From the NCBI GenBank assembly GCA_900554495.1, contig USHR01000003.1:1-29094 (forward strand): a stretch of 29,094 nt of DNA, written 5' to 3'. This stretch comes from an uncultured Collinsella sp. (GTDB lineage: Bacteria > Actinomycetota > Coriobacteriia > Coriobacteriales > Coriobacteriaceae). A model generated the notes under the pieces. The model did no database searches, was not told the DNA's origin, and saw only the letters and a program-made list of their open reading frames with translations. The translations under genes were made by a program, and so were the position numbers. This document shows positions 1 to 8,057 of this stretch, piece after piece; the first letter of the stretch is position 1; each line of letters starts with the position of its first letter.

Positions 1-248
1 GCAAGTCTATCCAAATGCTCCTCCTTCGGGGCGGACTTCATCAGCTCGTAATTTCTTAAGGCCGATTCCGGGATTCCCGCTGCCTGCGCGGCCACCTTTC
101 GAGTCCATTTTCGCGTCGAACGAAGACGAAGCAGCTTCTGAGACAGCTGCTGCCTTCCCCAGCGTTTACTCGTCTGTTCCCATTCCCTATCGACCACATA
201 TGACGACAAAGCTTCCGAAATTGCACCGACGCAGTCGACGGCAGTCAT
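1..248 (-). CDS. Partial helix-turn-helix (XRE-like) regulator, cut by window edge
   Basis: An open frame runs from an ATG at 246-248 to the left edge with no stop, giving 82 residues of the N-terminal part. A clear Shine-Dalgarno GGAGGT (plus-strand acctcc, 257-262) lies 8 bases before the ATG and fixes the start. The stretch from about residue 40 on (LSQKLLRLRS, then VAAQAAGIPESALRNYE) has the spacing of an XRE/Cro-type helix-turn-helix: a Q-K-L helix, an A-A-x-x-A-G-I turn and an S-A-L-R-N-Y-E recognition helix. It is divergent from the excisionase/integrase operon, so it plausibly controls excision or element maintenance. That role is inference. The C-terminal part is outside the window, so a fused peptidase or other effector domain cannot be excluded. 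Confidence 0.72.
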   Translation of the reverse strand, partial: MTAVDCVGAISEALSSYVVDREWEQTSKRWGRQQLSQKLLRLRSTRKWTRKVAAQAAGIPESALRNYELMKSAPKEEHLDRL

Positions 249-438
249 CCAAATACACCTCCAACAAATAGTTGCCTCAAGTGTACACGTGAAACCTTTT
301 GTGTGCAGAAAATGTATTAGATGCGACTTTCGCAGCAAGATTGAAGCCAATTTCTAATTTTTGTCGCACTTAATTCTTTTTTTGGACATAATCAAGACAA
401 GGGGCAACCGGTGCCCCACCCTGGAAAGGAGACTACAT
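249..438. promoter_or_regulatory. Divergent control region between HTH regulator and excisionase
   Basis: This 190-bp AT-rich gap separates two divergent genes and should hold both promoters. Visible elements are a perfect 8-bp palindrome GTGTACAC at 281-288, a plausible operator, and a 6-bp stem hairpin GGGGCA-ACCGG-TGCCCC at 401-417 just before the excisionase ribosome binding site. A strong sigma70 pair could not be assigned with confidence. If the integrase acts near this end, attL core or arm sites could also lie here, but no duplicate of the region was found at the right-hand junction. Confidence 0.4.
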
Positions 439-648
439 ATGACACGTCAGCTTATCGGCGCGGAGGAGGTTGCCGAGATCACGGGCATGAGCAAGTCCTA
501 TTCGTTCAAGCTGATCAAGACTTTGAATGCAGAGCTTGCAGCTCAGGGGATCATGACCATCCCCGGGAAGGTCCAGCGCTCGTATTTCGAGGCACGCCTT
601 CTCTCCGCCCCTTCTAAGCAGAAGGTGGCGATGACTAATGTCAGTTAG
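439..648 (+). CDS. xis: Excisionase-like small DNA-binding protein
   Basis: This 69-aa protein starts at the ATG at 439, preceded by AAAGGAG at 426-431; a longer reading from a TTG at 361 has no binding site and is disfavoured. Residues about 5-40 (GAEEVAEITGMSKSYSFKLI) form a winged-helix/MerR-like helix-turn-helix. They are followed by KTLNAELAAQGI and a YFEARL tail, the layout of small excisionases of Gram-positive integrative elements. Family knowledge: these proteins bend DNA at att sites and push tyrosine integrases toward excision. The gene overlaps the integrase start by 11 bases, so the two are probably translated together. A role purely as a transcription factor is possible but less likely in this position. 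Confidence 0.75.
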   Translation: MTRQLIGAEEVAEITGMSKSYSFKLIKTLNAELAAQGIMTIPGKVQRSYFEARLLSAPSKQKVAMTNVS

Positions 649-1702
649 CCGCGACAAGAAGCGCGGGACCTGGACAGTCGAGGCTTGGTATCGCAACTCT
701 ATGGGCGAGCGTCATAAGAAGACGAAGCGCGGGTTCGCCTCCAAGAAGGAGGCTGTGGCTTGGGAGCGCGACTTCCTCGCCTCCTGCGACGAGCGTGTCG
801 AGGTCACCGTCGAGGCCTTCGTCAAAACCATGTACGCACGTGACATCTACCCTCGACTGCGAGTCGGCACCAGGCTCACCAAGGATGCCATTATCGACAA
901 GTACATCCTGCCCATTTTTGGCCCCATGCGCCTTTGTGACGTCAAGGCTGCGGACGTGGTGCGTTGGGAGAATTGGCTCCTTGAGCAGAACCTGTCGCAG
1001 AGCTATCTCCACACCATCTGCAACCAGTTCTCAGCCATCTTCAACCACGCCGTCCGATTCTACCGCCTGCCCCAGAATCCCATGTTGGCGGCGGGAAAGG
1101 TCGGCTCCAAGCGCCCCGAGAAGGAGATGCTCTACTGGACCCCTGCCGAGTTCAAGCGCTTCTCCCAGGCCATCGAGGACAAGCCACTCATCTACCTTGC
1201 ATTCCTCACGCTCTACCTCTCGGGCTGTCGCGAGGGCGAGCTCCTCGCCCTCCGTCCGGAAGACATCGACTTCAATCTCAACGTTATCCGTATCCGTCAT
1301 TCCTACGCCCGCATCAAGGGCGAGGACGTTATCGGTCCACCCAAGACGCGCGCCTCGAAGCGGGACATCGTCATGCCGAGCCTCCTTCGTGAGGAGCTGC
1401 GTGATTATCTGTCGACACATCCCGAGATCGCCCCTACCGACCGGCTCTTCCCCGTCACGAAGCACGCGTTGTCGCATGAGATGAAGAGGGGTTGCGAGCT
1501 CTCGGGCGTGAAGCGCATCCGCATCCATGACATCCGCCACTCTCACGTCAGTGCGCTCATCAACAGCGGCTACTCGCCCACGGCGATCGCCGACCGCATG
1601 GGTCACGAGACCGCCGAGGTCACGGAGATGTACTCGCATCTTTTCCCCTCGACCCAGCACGACCTCGTGGAGGCGCTGGACGAGGTGATGTCGGATGTCT
1701 AG
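638..1702 (+). CDS. int: Tyrosine recombinase / integrase of the element
   Basis: This 354-aa protein has the full lambda-integrase layout. It has an N-terminal arm-binding region (GTWTVEAWYR, residues 10-19, an AP2-like strand set), a SAM-like core-binding domain (about 55-155) and a C-terminal catalytic domain. The catalytic residues are visible: Arg198 in SGCREGELLAL, Lys236, His297 and Arg300 in HDIRHSH, His323 in MGHE, and the nucleophile Tyr332 in MYSHL. It should integrate and excise the element by site-specific strand exchange. Its start lies inside the excisionase gene and its end overlaps the next gene by 8 bases, so integration and maintenance genes form one operon. Transcription runs into the element, away from the nearest possible end. 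Its target site is not identifiable from the sequence alone. Confidence 0.95.
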   Translation: MSVSRDKKRGTWTVEAWYRNSMGERHKKTKRGFASKKEAVAWERDFLASCDERVEVTVEAFVKTMYARDIYPRLRVGTRLTKDAIIDKYILPIFGPMRLCDVKAADVVRWENWLLEQNLSQSYLHTICNQFSAIFNHAVRFYRLPQNPMLAAGKVGSKRPEKEMLYWTPAEFKRFSQAIEDKPLIYLAFLTLYLSGCREGELLALRPEDIDFNLNVIRIRHSYARIKGEDVIGPPKTRASKRDIVMPSLLREELRDYLSTHPEIAPTDRLFPVTKHALSHEMKRGCELSGVKRIRIHDIRHSHVSALINSGYSPTAIADRMGHETAEVTEMYSHLFPSTQHDLVEALDEVMSDV

Positions 1703-2144
1703 GCCGATTGTGGACGCCAAGGGACGCCGTCGCTGCAAGACCATCGCCTTCCGCATGTCGCCCGCAGAAGCGAACCAGCTCGACCTCCGCGTCGCTTTGA
1801 GCGGTCTGTCGAAGCAGGACTTCATCGCGAGAAGCCTGCTGGAAGGCACTTTTACTGTGGTCGCAACCACCCGTATGCGCAAGGCGGTTAAGGAGCGCAT
1901 GGGACCTGTCGTAGCGGAACTCCGGCGTATCCGGCGCGCAGGAGATATGGACGACGAGCTCGTCGAGTCGCTTGAGACGCTCGCCGCCTTTGCCGGATCG
2001 TTCGCGCCCGAGCGCTCCCCTGTGGAGCTTGAAGACGCCCTAATCGCAAACCTGGGTCTGGACGACGGCCTCCCCTACCAAAGCTCGGCCGTCGCCCAAA
2101 AACATGAGCCCACACGTAAGGAGGACTCTGTCGATGAATCTTAG
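1695..2144 (+). CDS. MobC-like / ribbon-helix-helix DNA-binding protein
   Basis: This 149-aa protein has an N-terminal RRCKTIAFRMSPAEANQLD motif (residues about 12-30) followed by VALSGLSKQDFIARSLL. This is the beta-strand/helix/helix pattern of ribbon-helix-helix proteins seen in plasmid mobilization MobC and CopG-like families. The C-terminal part is helical and charged, with an RRIRRAGDMDDELVESLETLA stretch followed by an unstructured tail. It overlaps the integrase stop by 8 bases and the next gene by 11. In related elements such genes sit beside the integrase and are annotated as mobilization proteins. Here it is far from the relaxase, so a role in replication control or repression of the int operon is equally possible. 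Confidence 0.6.
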   Translation: MSRPIVDAKGRRRCKTIAFRMSPAEANQLDLRVALSGLSKQDFIARSLLEGTFTVVATTRMRKAVKERMGPVVAELRRIRRAGDMDDELVESLETLAAFAGSFAPERSPVELEDALIANLGLDDGLPYQSSAVAQKHEPTRKEDSVDES

Positions 2145-2334
2145 CATGATGAATTCCGCCCGACGCCGCGCCGTCTTGCGCGACTACCGCCTCGACCACC
2201 CCTTGTCGGAGGAAGAGCTGGTCGAGCGCCTTATCGACACGGAGCTTCGCCTCCGCCGGCTCGAAGCACTTGCCTCCGCCAAGAACCACCCCATCAATGG
2301 CCCTCGCCGTCACCATTCTTGTGAGGCGATCTGA
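2134..2334 (+). CDS. Small helical protein of unknown function
   Basis: This 66-aa protein was placed at the ATG at 2134 because AAGGAGGA (2118-2125) lies 8 bases upstream; the longer reading from 2104 has no such site. The middle (LSEEELVERLIDTELRLRRLEAL, about residues 23-45) is a charged heptad-like helix, probably a short coiled coil. The end (HPINGPRRHHSCEAI) is basic and His-rich. Its stop TGA overlaps the ATG of the next gene (ATGA-type junction at 2332-2336), which implies coupling with the VapE-like ATPase. No family was recognised. By position it could be a replication accessory or regulator, which is inference. Confidence 0.6.
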   Translation: MNLSMMNSARRRAVLRDYRLDHPLSEEELVERLIDTELRLRRLEALASAKNHPINGPRRHHSCEAI

Positions 2335-3563
2335 TGGGCACGCAGAAGCACGACGACGCCCCCGAGCCGCAGTCCCCGGAGCGCCGCTCCCCGCCGACGG
2401 TCAACGAGATCGTCGAGGAGCTCAAGTCTCTTCCCCTGAACGTCGGCTACAACCGTCTCGCGAACGAGCTCTTCAAGACTGGGCCCCTGCCCTGGGATGC
2501 AGATTCGCAGGAACGCCGGTGGCGCGATAGCGACGACGCACGGCTCTTCGCCCTCCTCCAGCAGATCATCTCTCTCCAGAAGGAGAAGTTCATGCTGCTC
2601 GCGCTGACCATCGTCGGCGAGGACAACGCCTATGACCCGCTCGTTGCTATGCTCGATGCCCTCACCTGGGACGGCATCCCGCGCGTAGGGACGCTCCTCA
2701 ATGTCTACCTTGGCGCGGAGAGGAACGCATACGTCTCGGAGGTCGAGCGCATCTTGTTCTGCGAGGGCATCGCCCGCGTCTACAGCCCGGGCTGCAAGGC
2801 CGATTACATGCCCATCCTTTGCGGTGCCGGAGGCATCGGCAAGTCCTCCTTCGCGAGGGGCCTCGCCATGCGCGACGAGTATTTCAGCGACTCCGTGATC
2901 AACCTCGGCGACGTCAAGCTCACGGGCGAGCAGAACCGGGGCAAGTGGATCATTGAGATTCCCGAGCTCAACGGCATGTCCGAGCGCTCTATCGAGAGCG
3001 TGAAGGCTGGGGTCACCCGTCAGGTCGATGAATTCCGAGGGGCCTATTGCCGCAGGACGGAGGCGTTTCCCCGGCGCGTGGTCTTCGTCGGTACCACGAA
3101 CGAGGCCGACTTCATCCGCGAGCGGACGAGTGGTGCAAGGCGCTTCCTCCCGGTGCTCTGCGGCATCGAGCGCACGGAGAGTTCCGTCTTCGACGAGAGC
3201 TTTCCCGCCGCCGTCCACCAAGCATGGGCAGAGGCCCGCACGTGGATGAAGACGGGTGATCCCCGCTTCTCGACCGTCCTAACGCCTGAGATGGAGACAG
3301 AGGCGGCCGCACAGCGCGGACGCTTTGTCGAGGAGGACCCCTGCGTGCAGAAGGTCCTCGCGTATCTCCCCGGCAACACCGACCGTCCCATGTGCACGTT
3401 CGAGATCCTCGACAAGGCCCTCCATCTCGAAAAGACCAAGGCCAACTGCAAGATGGTCAGCCGCATCCTGTCATCGCAGTGCCCTGGATGGGTCCCGGGC
3501 AACAAGCGCCTCTGTCCCCCGTACGGCAAGCAGCGCTGCTGGGTGTACCGGGAGACGGATTAG
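2334..3563 (+). CDS. VapE-family P-loop ATPase / replication helicase-like protein
   Basis: This 409-aa protein has a Walker A motif GAGGIGKSS (164-172), an acidic Walker B-like strand KWIIEIPEL (204-212) and a sensor strand VVFVGTTNE (249-257) followed by RERTSGARRFLPV with an arginine-finger-like RR. This order matches the virulence-associated protein E (VapE, PF05272) family, SF3-like ATPases common in phages, phage-inducible islands and mobilizable elements. Family members often carry an N-terminal primase domain; here only about 160 residues precede the P-loop and no primase motif is visible, so it is a short helicase-only form. It ends the int-side operon and is followed directly by a repeat-rich intergenic region that could be its origin. 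A role in replicating the excised element is inferred. Confidence 0.82.
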   Translation: MGTQKHDDAPEPQSPERRSPPTVNEIVEELKSLPLNVGYNRLANELFKTGPLPWDADSQERRWRDSDDARLFALLQQIISLQKEKFMLLALTIVGEDNAYDPLVAMLDALTWDGIPRVGTLLNVYLGAERNAYVSEVERILFCEGIARVYSPGCKADYMPILCGAGGIGKSSFARGLAMRDEYFSDSVINLGDVKLTGEQNRGKWIIEIPELNGMSERSIESVKAGVTRQVDEFRGAYCRRTEAFPRRVVFVGTTNEADFIRERTSGARRFLPVLCGIERTESSVFDESFPAAVHQAWAEARTWMKTGDPRFSTVLTPEMETEAAAQRGRFVEEDPCVQKVLAYLPGNTDRPMCTFEILDKALHLEKTKANCKMVSRILSSQCPGWVPGNKRLCPPYGKQRCWVYRETD

Positions 3564-3783
3564 GGCCGATGGAGGTGCCGCAGCATTCCGTTGCGGCACC
3601 TCCCTCGCCGCCCCTCACCTGCAAAGTCTCTCGATGGTGCCAAAGGTGCCATTGGCCCAGAAACTCTTTCCTGCTCTTTGGCACCTTCGGCACCGCAACG
3701 TTTCGCCGCAGCTAGAAGCGTTACCAACGAAGAAGCTCAAATGAATCGCCGGTACCCATACGGCACCGGCAGAGAGGAAAACC
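3564..3783. repeat. Inverted-repeat cluster, candidate oriT or replication origin
   Basis: This 220-bp gap between the VapE-like gene and the transfer operon holds three inverted repeats built from one hexamer, GGTGCC/GGCACC. The first is a perfect 12-bp stem, 3571-3582 with 3592-3603. The second is a 16-bp arm pair with one mismatch, 3636-3651 with 3679-3694, each arm containing two hexamers. The third is a 9-bp pair with one mismatch (gccggtacc / ggcaccggc) at about 3752-3774. None is followed by a T run, so ordinary termination is a poor explanation. Its position beside both a replication-type ATPase and a relaxase operon fits an origin of transfer or iteron-type origin of replication. This is inference from structure and context. 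Confidence 0.55.
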
Positions 3784-4272
3784 ATGATGGAACTTGTCAA
3801 GAAAATCAAATCGCATCTCGACGACCTCCTCGGGACCGTCCCCAAGCACAAGGACGACGCCGTCGGCTCCGTGCTCACCCATCTGCTGGAGTCCGACCCC
3901 GACCTGGGCTTCGCGCGCGCGGCGCGCCCTGTCGAACACCCGGGCTTCACGCGCATCGTCCGTGCCGGAATCGCCTACTACGCGAAGCCGGATTTCAAGA
4001 TTCTGAACCCGTTCAAGGAAGGCGGGAACGGCGTCTACTTCGTCAAGGGCTGCAACGACGACCCGACCGGCATCTTCTTCACCGATGCCTACCGCGTCAA
4101 CGATGCGGAATACGGCGACGCCATCGAGGCCTACCTCTTCGCCTACGGTATCCCCCGCGATGACCTCGCCATGGTGCCCGTCACCTTCTGGCCCAGGACC
4201 TACGAGCGCACGCCCGAGAACATCGCCGCCCTCCGCGCCGTCGGTGCGCCCCTCCCGAACGAGGGACTCTAA
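3784..4272 (+). CDS. Unknown protein heading the transfer operon
   Basis: This 162-aa soluble protein starts at 3784 after GAGGAAAACC; a second in-frame ATG follows at once. The N-terminus (MMELVKKIKSHLDDLLG) is an amphipathic helix. The centre has mixed strands with GIAYYAKPDF, NGVYFVKG and PTGIFFTDAYRV, then a helical stretch (YGDAIEAYLFAYGIPRDDLAMV). No signal peptide, membrane segment or known catalytic motif is visible. It ends one base before the next ATG, so it is co-translated with the MobC-like and relaxase genes. That position suggests a relaxosome or transfer accessory protein. I do not recognise a family. Confidence 0.7.
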   Translation: MMELVKKIKSHLDDLLGTVPKHKDDAVGSVLTHLLESDPDLGFARAARPVEHPGFTRIVRAGIAYYAKPDFKILNPFKEGGNGVYFVKGCNDDPTGIFFTDAYRVNDAEYGDAIEAYLFAYGIPRDDLAMVPVTFWPRTYERTPENIAALRAVGAPLPNEGL

Positions 4273-4273
4273 A

Positions 4274-4738
4274 ATGGCCATCGGAAAAGACGGGTCGAAG
4301 GTCATGAGCCTCCGGCTCCCTGACAAGGCATATCGCCGCCTCCACGCCTACGGGGTTTCCAAGGATCTTAGCGACAGCGCAGCCGCCCGCGAGCTCATCG
4401 CCGCCGGGCTCGCCTCCGACGGCCTGGCGCTCTACTCCACTGAGCTCGGAACCTATCTGCGCGGCGTCATGCAGCCGCTGCTCGAGCAGCTCGACCACAT
4501 GCTCGACGAACGCAACGCCGAGCAGGAGGACCGCATCGCGCGCGTCGTGCACCGCGCGACCCGCGCCTCTATCGTCGCGGCCATCGCGGCGGTCGAGATC
4601 GAGAAGGGCACGTTCGAGGGCCTGGATGGCGTGAGCGCCTCGGACATCTACGCCGCTTACGACAAGCAGGCCGGCCTCATGCAGCGCGGCATGACGCTCT
4701 CGGAGGCGAGGGAGCGCCTTTCTGATGGCAAGTCGTAG
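4274..4738 (+). CDS. mobC: MobC-like relaxosome accessory protein
   Basis: This 154-aa protein starts with an ATG at 4274, one base after the preceding stop. Residues about 8-47 (KVMSLRLPDKAYRRLHAYGV then SDSAAARELIAAGL) form a ribbon-helix-helix unit. The rest is helical, with an acidic heptad-like LLEQLDHMLDERNAEQEDRIARVV segment. Family knowledge: small RHH proteins encoded just before relaxases bind oriT and help load the relaxase. The gene overlaps the relaxase by 14 bases. The assignment rests on fold pattern and position rather than on a signature unique to MobC. Confidence 0.65.
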   Translation: MAIGKDGSKVMSLRLPDKAYRRLHAYGVSKDLSDSAAARELIAAGLASDGLALYSTELGTYLRGVMQPLLEQLDHMLDERNAEQEDRIARVVHRATRASIVAAIAAVEIEKGTFEGLDGVSASDIYAAYDKQAGLMQRGMTLSEARERLSDGKS

Positions 4739-6083
4739 CAGCCTCGTCGTGAACGCCCGCGTGCACCTCTCCGGGTCGCGCGGGCGTTCCGCCGTCATCA
4801 CCAACAACGTCGAGTACGTCGCCACGCGCGAGGGGGCCGACAAGTCAGCCACCGTCGACGACCTCAGGCGCTACGAGCTCGCAGAGAGGATGGGGCTCGT
4901 CGGCTACTGCGCCGAGAGACCCGGGTCGACCGCGCTCTTCGACCAGAACGGGGCCGTCCAGCTCCGCACGGCCCGCAAGGAGCTCGAAAAGGCTGACGGC
5001 GCGATTGCTACCGTTGTGCTCAGTGTCCGCAGGGACGAGGCATGCGAGCTCGACCTCGCGTGCAAGGAGGACTGGCAGCGCTTCTGCCGCCGAAACCTCG
5101 CGCCGGCGCTTGCCGAGGCAATGGGCATCCCCGAGTCCAGCGTCCGTTGGGTAGCCGCCGAGCACGAGAACCACCCGAATTCCAAGCACGTGCACGTTAT
5201 TGCGTGGTCGTCCGATGGCTCGTTCGATTCGCTCATGGCCCGCAACAGGCTCGACCGGGCAAGAAACGCGCTCACCGACGCGGCCCTGGCCCCGGCGCTC
5301 GCGGCCGAGTATGAGGCCCGCGACCTCGCGAGGTCGCGGGCGGTCGACGCCGTCCGCCATATCCCCGCCGACGAGATTGGCGTCACTCTGCCTGCGGACG
5401 GCCGAATCTCCTACGCGCACCTCCGCCGCTGGCACCCAGATGTCGCCAAGGCCGTCGATGTCGCAATCGCGGAAGCAGGGACGAGGCATCCTGAAATCAA
5501 AGGGGCGAGCGCCGCCTACAGCAAGTCCGTGGAGCGCTGCGCCGGCCTCAAAGGCCTCGAAAGCGCTGCGCGAGATCGCTACGTGAACGACGCCATGCAG
5601 GAGCTACGCGCGCGCCAGGGCAACGCCCTGCTGAGGGTCATCGCACCCGACCGGACAGCGGGCCCCGAAAGGGAACTGATGAGGTCCGCAAGGCCGGACG
5701 GCGGGCCTGCAACGGAGCGCAAGCGTATGAGGCCGCTCGTCGGCGAGGTCCGCGCCTGCGTCACCGGTGAAGATCTGGAGGGGGCGCGAGAAGCCGTCCG
5801 CGAGCTCAGGCCCATCCCGGAGAGGTGTCTCCGGTCATGTCCGTCCTACGCGCTTTCTATGGCAAAAGCCCCGGTTGCCGTGAGCAGAGCCCTTACCAAA
5901 GCGCTCGCGTTCGCAACGGAGAACCCCAGAAGCAAGAAGGACCCGTCAGATGAGGTCGGCCAGAAAGCCGAGCGCGCGCTCGCAAGGGCGCTCGCAGCCG
6001 CTGCATCGGCCGCGATCAGGGGCGATGCAGCTGGCATCGTGCTCGACCCCGCGAAAACCATAGTGAAGGGAATGATTCTATGA
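4725..6083 (+). CDS. MobL/MobP-type relaxase
   Basis: This 452-aa protein has an N-terminal half that reads like MobL/MobP2-type relaxases. It has YVATREG (31-37), GLVGYCAERPGSTALF (57-72), an ATVVLSVRRDEA strand (95-107) and the metal-binding three-histidine motif with His147, His155 and His157 (AEHENHPNSKHVHVIAW). The catalytic tyrosine is not certain; Tyr31 and Tyr50 are candidates. The enzyme should nick oriT, stay covalently bound to the 5' end and be piloted to the recipient. The C-terminal half is Ala/Arg-rich and helical with no recognised domain. Its TGA overlaps the ATG of the coupling protein by 4 bases (ATGA), showing an operon. The relaxase call is firm and the subfamily name less so. 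Confidence 0.85.
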   Translation: MASRSSLVVNARVHLSGSRGRSAVITNNVEYVATREGADKSATVDDLRRYELAERMGLVGYCAERPGSTALFDQNGAVQLRTARKELEKADGAIATVVLSVRRDEACELDLACKEDWQRFCRRNLAPALAEAMGIPESSVRWVAAEHENHPNSKHVHVIAWSSDGSFDSLMARNRLDRARNALTDAALAPALAAEYEARDLARSRAVDAVRHIPADEIGVTLPADGRISYAHLRRWHPDVAKAVDVAIAEAGTRHPEIKGASAAYSKSVERCAGLKGLESAARDRYVNDAMQELRARQGNALLRVIAPDRTAGPERELMRSARPDGGPATERKRMRPLVGEVRACVTGEDLEGAREAVRELRPIPERCLRSCPSYALSMAKAPVAVSRALTKALAFATENPRSKKDPSDEVGQKAERALARALAAAASAAIRGDAAGIVLDPAKTIVKGMIL

Positions 6084-8011
6084 GCAAGCAGAAGAGCTTC
6101 AACGTCGACGAGGGCGCGCATTTCAAGCGCTGTGTCGCCGCCGGTACGGCCGCTGGGACCGCGATCGCACTCGTCCTGTTGCCGGCAGCATGGCACTGGC
6201 TGGAAGCATGGGTCACCGGCATCGCCGCGACGCTCACAAGCTTCGGGACGGCCGCAGCACCCGAACTCCCCGATATCATGTTCCAAAACCCGCTCGAAGT
6301 CCTGCCGGAGCTGATCCAGGACGACGCCTTCCTCGTGGGGTGCGTGGCGACCCTCGCCATCTCCACGATAGCAGGCGTCTGGAGCCACTTCGACTGGTCG
6401 CGCTGGCTCCACGACGGGACCTGGGTCGGTGGGCGCCGCGCGCCGGGCGCGCCCATCCACGGCGACGCGAGGCTCATCTCGGCGCACGGTGAGCTTAAAC
6501 ATAGAAGCGAGTCGTGGAAGGAGGGCGGCAAGCCCTCGGGCGGCACGTTGGTCGTGGGCGAGATCGGGAGGAGCGTCAGGCTCATCGACTCGGTCCACGC
6601 CTGTATCCTCGCCGAAAGCGGAGAGGGCAAGAGCAGGCGCGTCGCCATTTTGTCAGCCTTGGCTAACTTCGAGCAAGGCCGTTCCCTCATCATCAACGAC
6701 ATCAAAGGGGAGCTCCGCGCCTTTCTCGAGCCGACGTTTGAAAAGGCCGGCACGCATCGCATCGTCGACGTGATGTTCGATTCGCCCGCCTCTTCGGCGC
6801 GGTTCGACCCGCTCGAGAGGGCGAAGGAAGCCTTTAATGCGGAGGGAACCGGCGGCTGCACCCGCGAGCTGCGGGAAGTCGCGCGCTGCATAGTGCCCGC
6901 ACCGTCGAAGGGACAGCCGTTCTTTTATGACGGGGCCCGGAACCTGTTCGTCGGCATCTCCCTCGCCCTCATCGAGGGTCCGTCCATCCCCAATGAGGAA
7001 AAGACCGTCATGTCCGTCGCCGCGGCGATCTCGCCCTCGGGCGAGAAGGGAGCGCTCGAGCGCGTCGCCGCCCTGGCGGCATCTCTGCCTTCAGGTGACC
7101 CCGCACTCCCCTTTCTCGGAGGCCTTAACGGCGAGCACGGAGGCGGCCCGGGCATCGTCTCGACCCTCAGCAATTGCCTGACCGAATACATCGACGGCAA
7201 CGTGGCGAGGATGCTGCACGACGACGAGTGCGGGCTCGACGGCATCGGCGAGGAGCCCACGGTGGTCTTCGTCTCGTCCTCCTCAGCGACCGGAAACTAC
7301 AAGCGGCTCGTGCAGACGTTCGTTTCCCAGGCGCTCTCGGCGCTGCGCTCCTGCGCCGGCGCCCACGCCGGCCGCTGTCCCGTAGAGACCGTCCTCCTCC
7401 TCGACGAGGCGGCCTCCCTCGGCCGCAACGAACGCATCGTCCAGGACCTCGGTGAAATGAGGTCAGAGGGGATCCGCGTCCTGTGGTTCTGCCAGTCGCT
7501 ACTTCAATTGCAATCGGTCTCCGGCTACAGCCGCGAAGAAGCCGAGACCATCCTAGACCTCCTCAAGGACAAGGTCGTACTCTCGTGCTCGAACCTCGAA
7601 ACCGCCCGCAAGCTCTCCGAGTCCATGGGGTCCTACACAGCGGTTGCGCAATCCACAAGCCGCACAAAAGGAGTGAACACTGGCTCGACGGGAACGAGCG
7701 AGGGCCTCGTGCGCAGGCCCCTCATAACTCCAGACGAGATCCAGCGCTGGACGGGCCGCGAAACAGGCGCGCTCGTGATCCACGACGGCGTACCTATGGC
7801 CTTCCCCAGCCGAGACGTTACCGAAACGTTTGTGGGCGGCATGCTCGGCATGACATCGCCCGAGGCCGAGCGCACGCTTATGGAGCGGTCCATCGCTTCT
7901 CGCAGAATGCGAAACAAGGAGGTACCGAGGGTATGGAATGGCATCGTTGTAAACAACATCGCAGCGGCGGGGCGGAAAGCGGCCGACAGCTACGTTCCCG
8001 AGGGGTTCTAG
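6080..8011 (+). CDS. virD4: VirD4/TraG-type type IV coupling protein
   Basis: This 643-aa protein has two N-terminal membrane segments (about 17-37 and 84-102). A GDARLISAHGEL motif (128-139) matches the conserved H-G-S-A-R entry of VirD4 proteins. Walker A is AESGEGKS (178-185), followed by IINDIKGELRAF (204-215). Walker B is VLLLDEAASLG (438-448), with VLWFCQSLLQLQSV (467-480) after it. It should be an inner-membrane hexameric ATPase that passes the relaxase-DNA complex to a mating channel. It ends the transfer operon. No VirB4, VirB6 or lytic transglycosylase genes follow, so it must work with a channel encoded elsewhere. A strong hairpin with T4 lies just downstream. Confidence 0.93.
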   Translation: MSKQKSFNVDEGAHFKRCVAAGTAAGTAIALVLLPAAWHWLEAWVTGIAATLTSFGTAAAPELPDIMFQNPLEVLPELIQDDAFLVGCVATLAISTIAGVWSHFDWSRWLHDGTWVGGRRAPGAPIHGDARLISAHGELKHRSESWKEGGKPSGGTLVVGEIGRSVRLIDSVHACILAESGEGKSRRVAILSALANFEQGRSLIINDIKGELRAFLEPTFEKAGTHRIVDVMFDSPASSARFDPLERAKEAFNAEGTGGCTRELREVARCIVPAPSKGQPFFYDGARNLFVGISLALIEGPSIPNEEKTVMSVAAAISPSGEKGALERVAALAASLPSGDPALPFLGGLNGEHGGGPGIVSTLSNCLTEYIDGNVARMLHDDECGLDGIGEEPTVVFVSSSSATGNYKRLVQTFVSQALSALRSCAGAHAGRCPVETVLLLDEAASLGRNERIVQDLGEMRSEGIRVLWFCQSLLQLQSVSGYSREEAETILDLLKDKVVLSCSNLETARKLSESMGSYTAVAQSTSRTKGVNTGSTGTSEGLVRRPLITPDEIQRWTGRETGALVIHDGVPMAFPSRDVTETFVGGMLGMTSPEAERTLMERSIASRRMRNKEVPRVWNGIVVNNIAAAGRKAADSYVPEGF

Positions 8012-8057
8012 CCCCCCCATAATCGCCCGTTACCAGCAAGAACGTCCCATAAGACTA

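Noticed and set aside
178..196. Apparent resemblance to the guaA 3' end as an att repeat
   Set aside because: attcccTATCGA resembles attcccACTCGAT over only a few bases, with gaps. It lies inside the partial HTH gene, which is too weak to call an attachment site.
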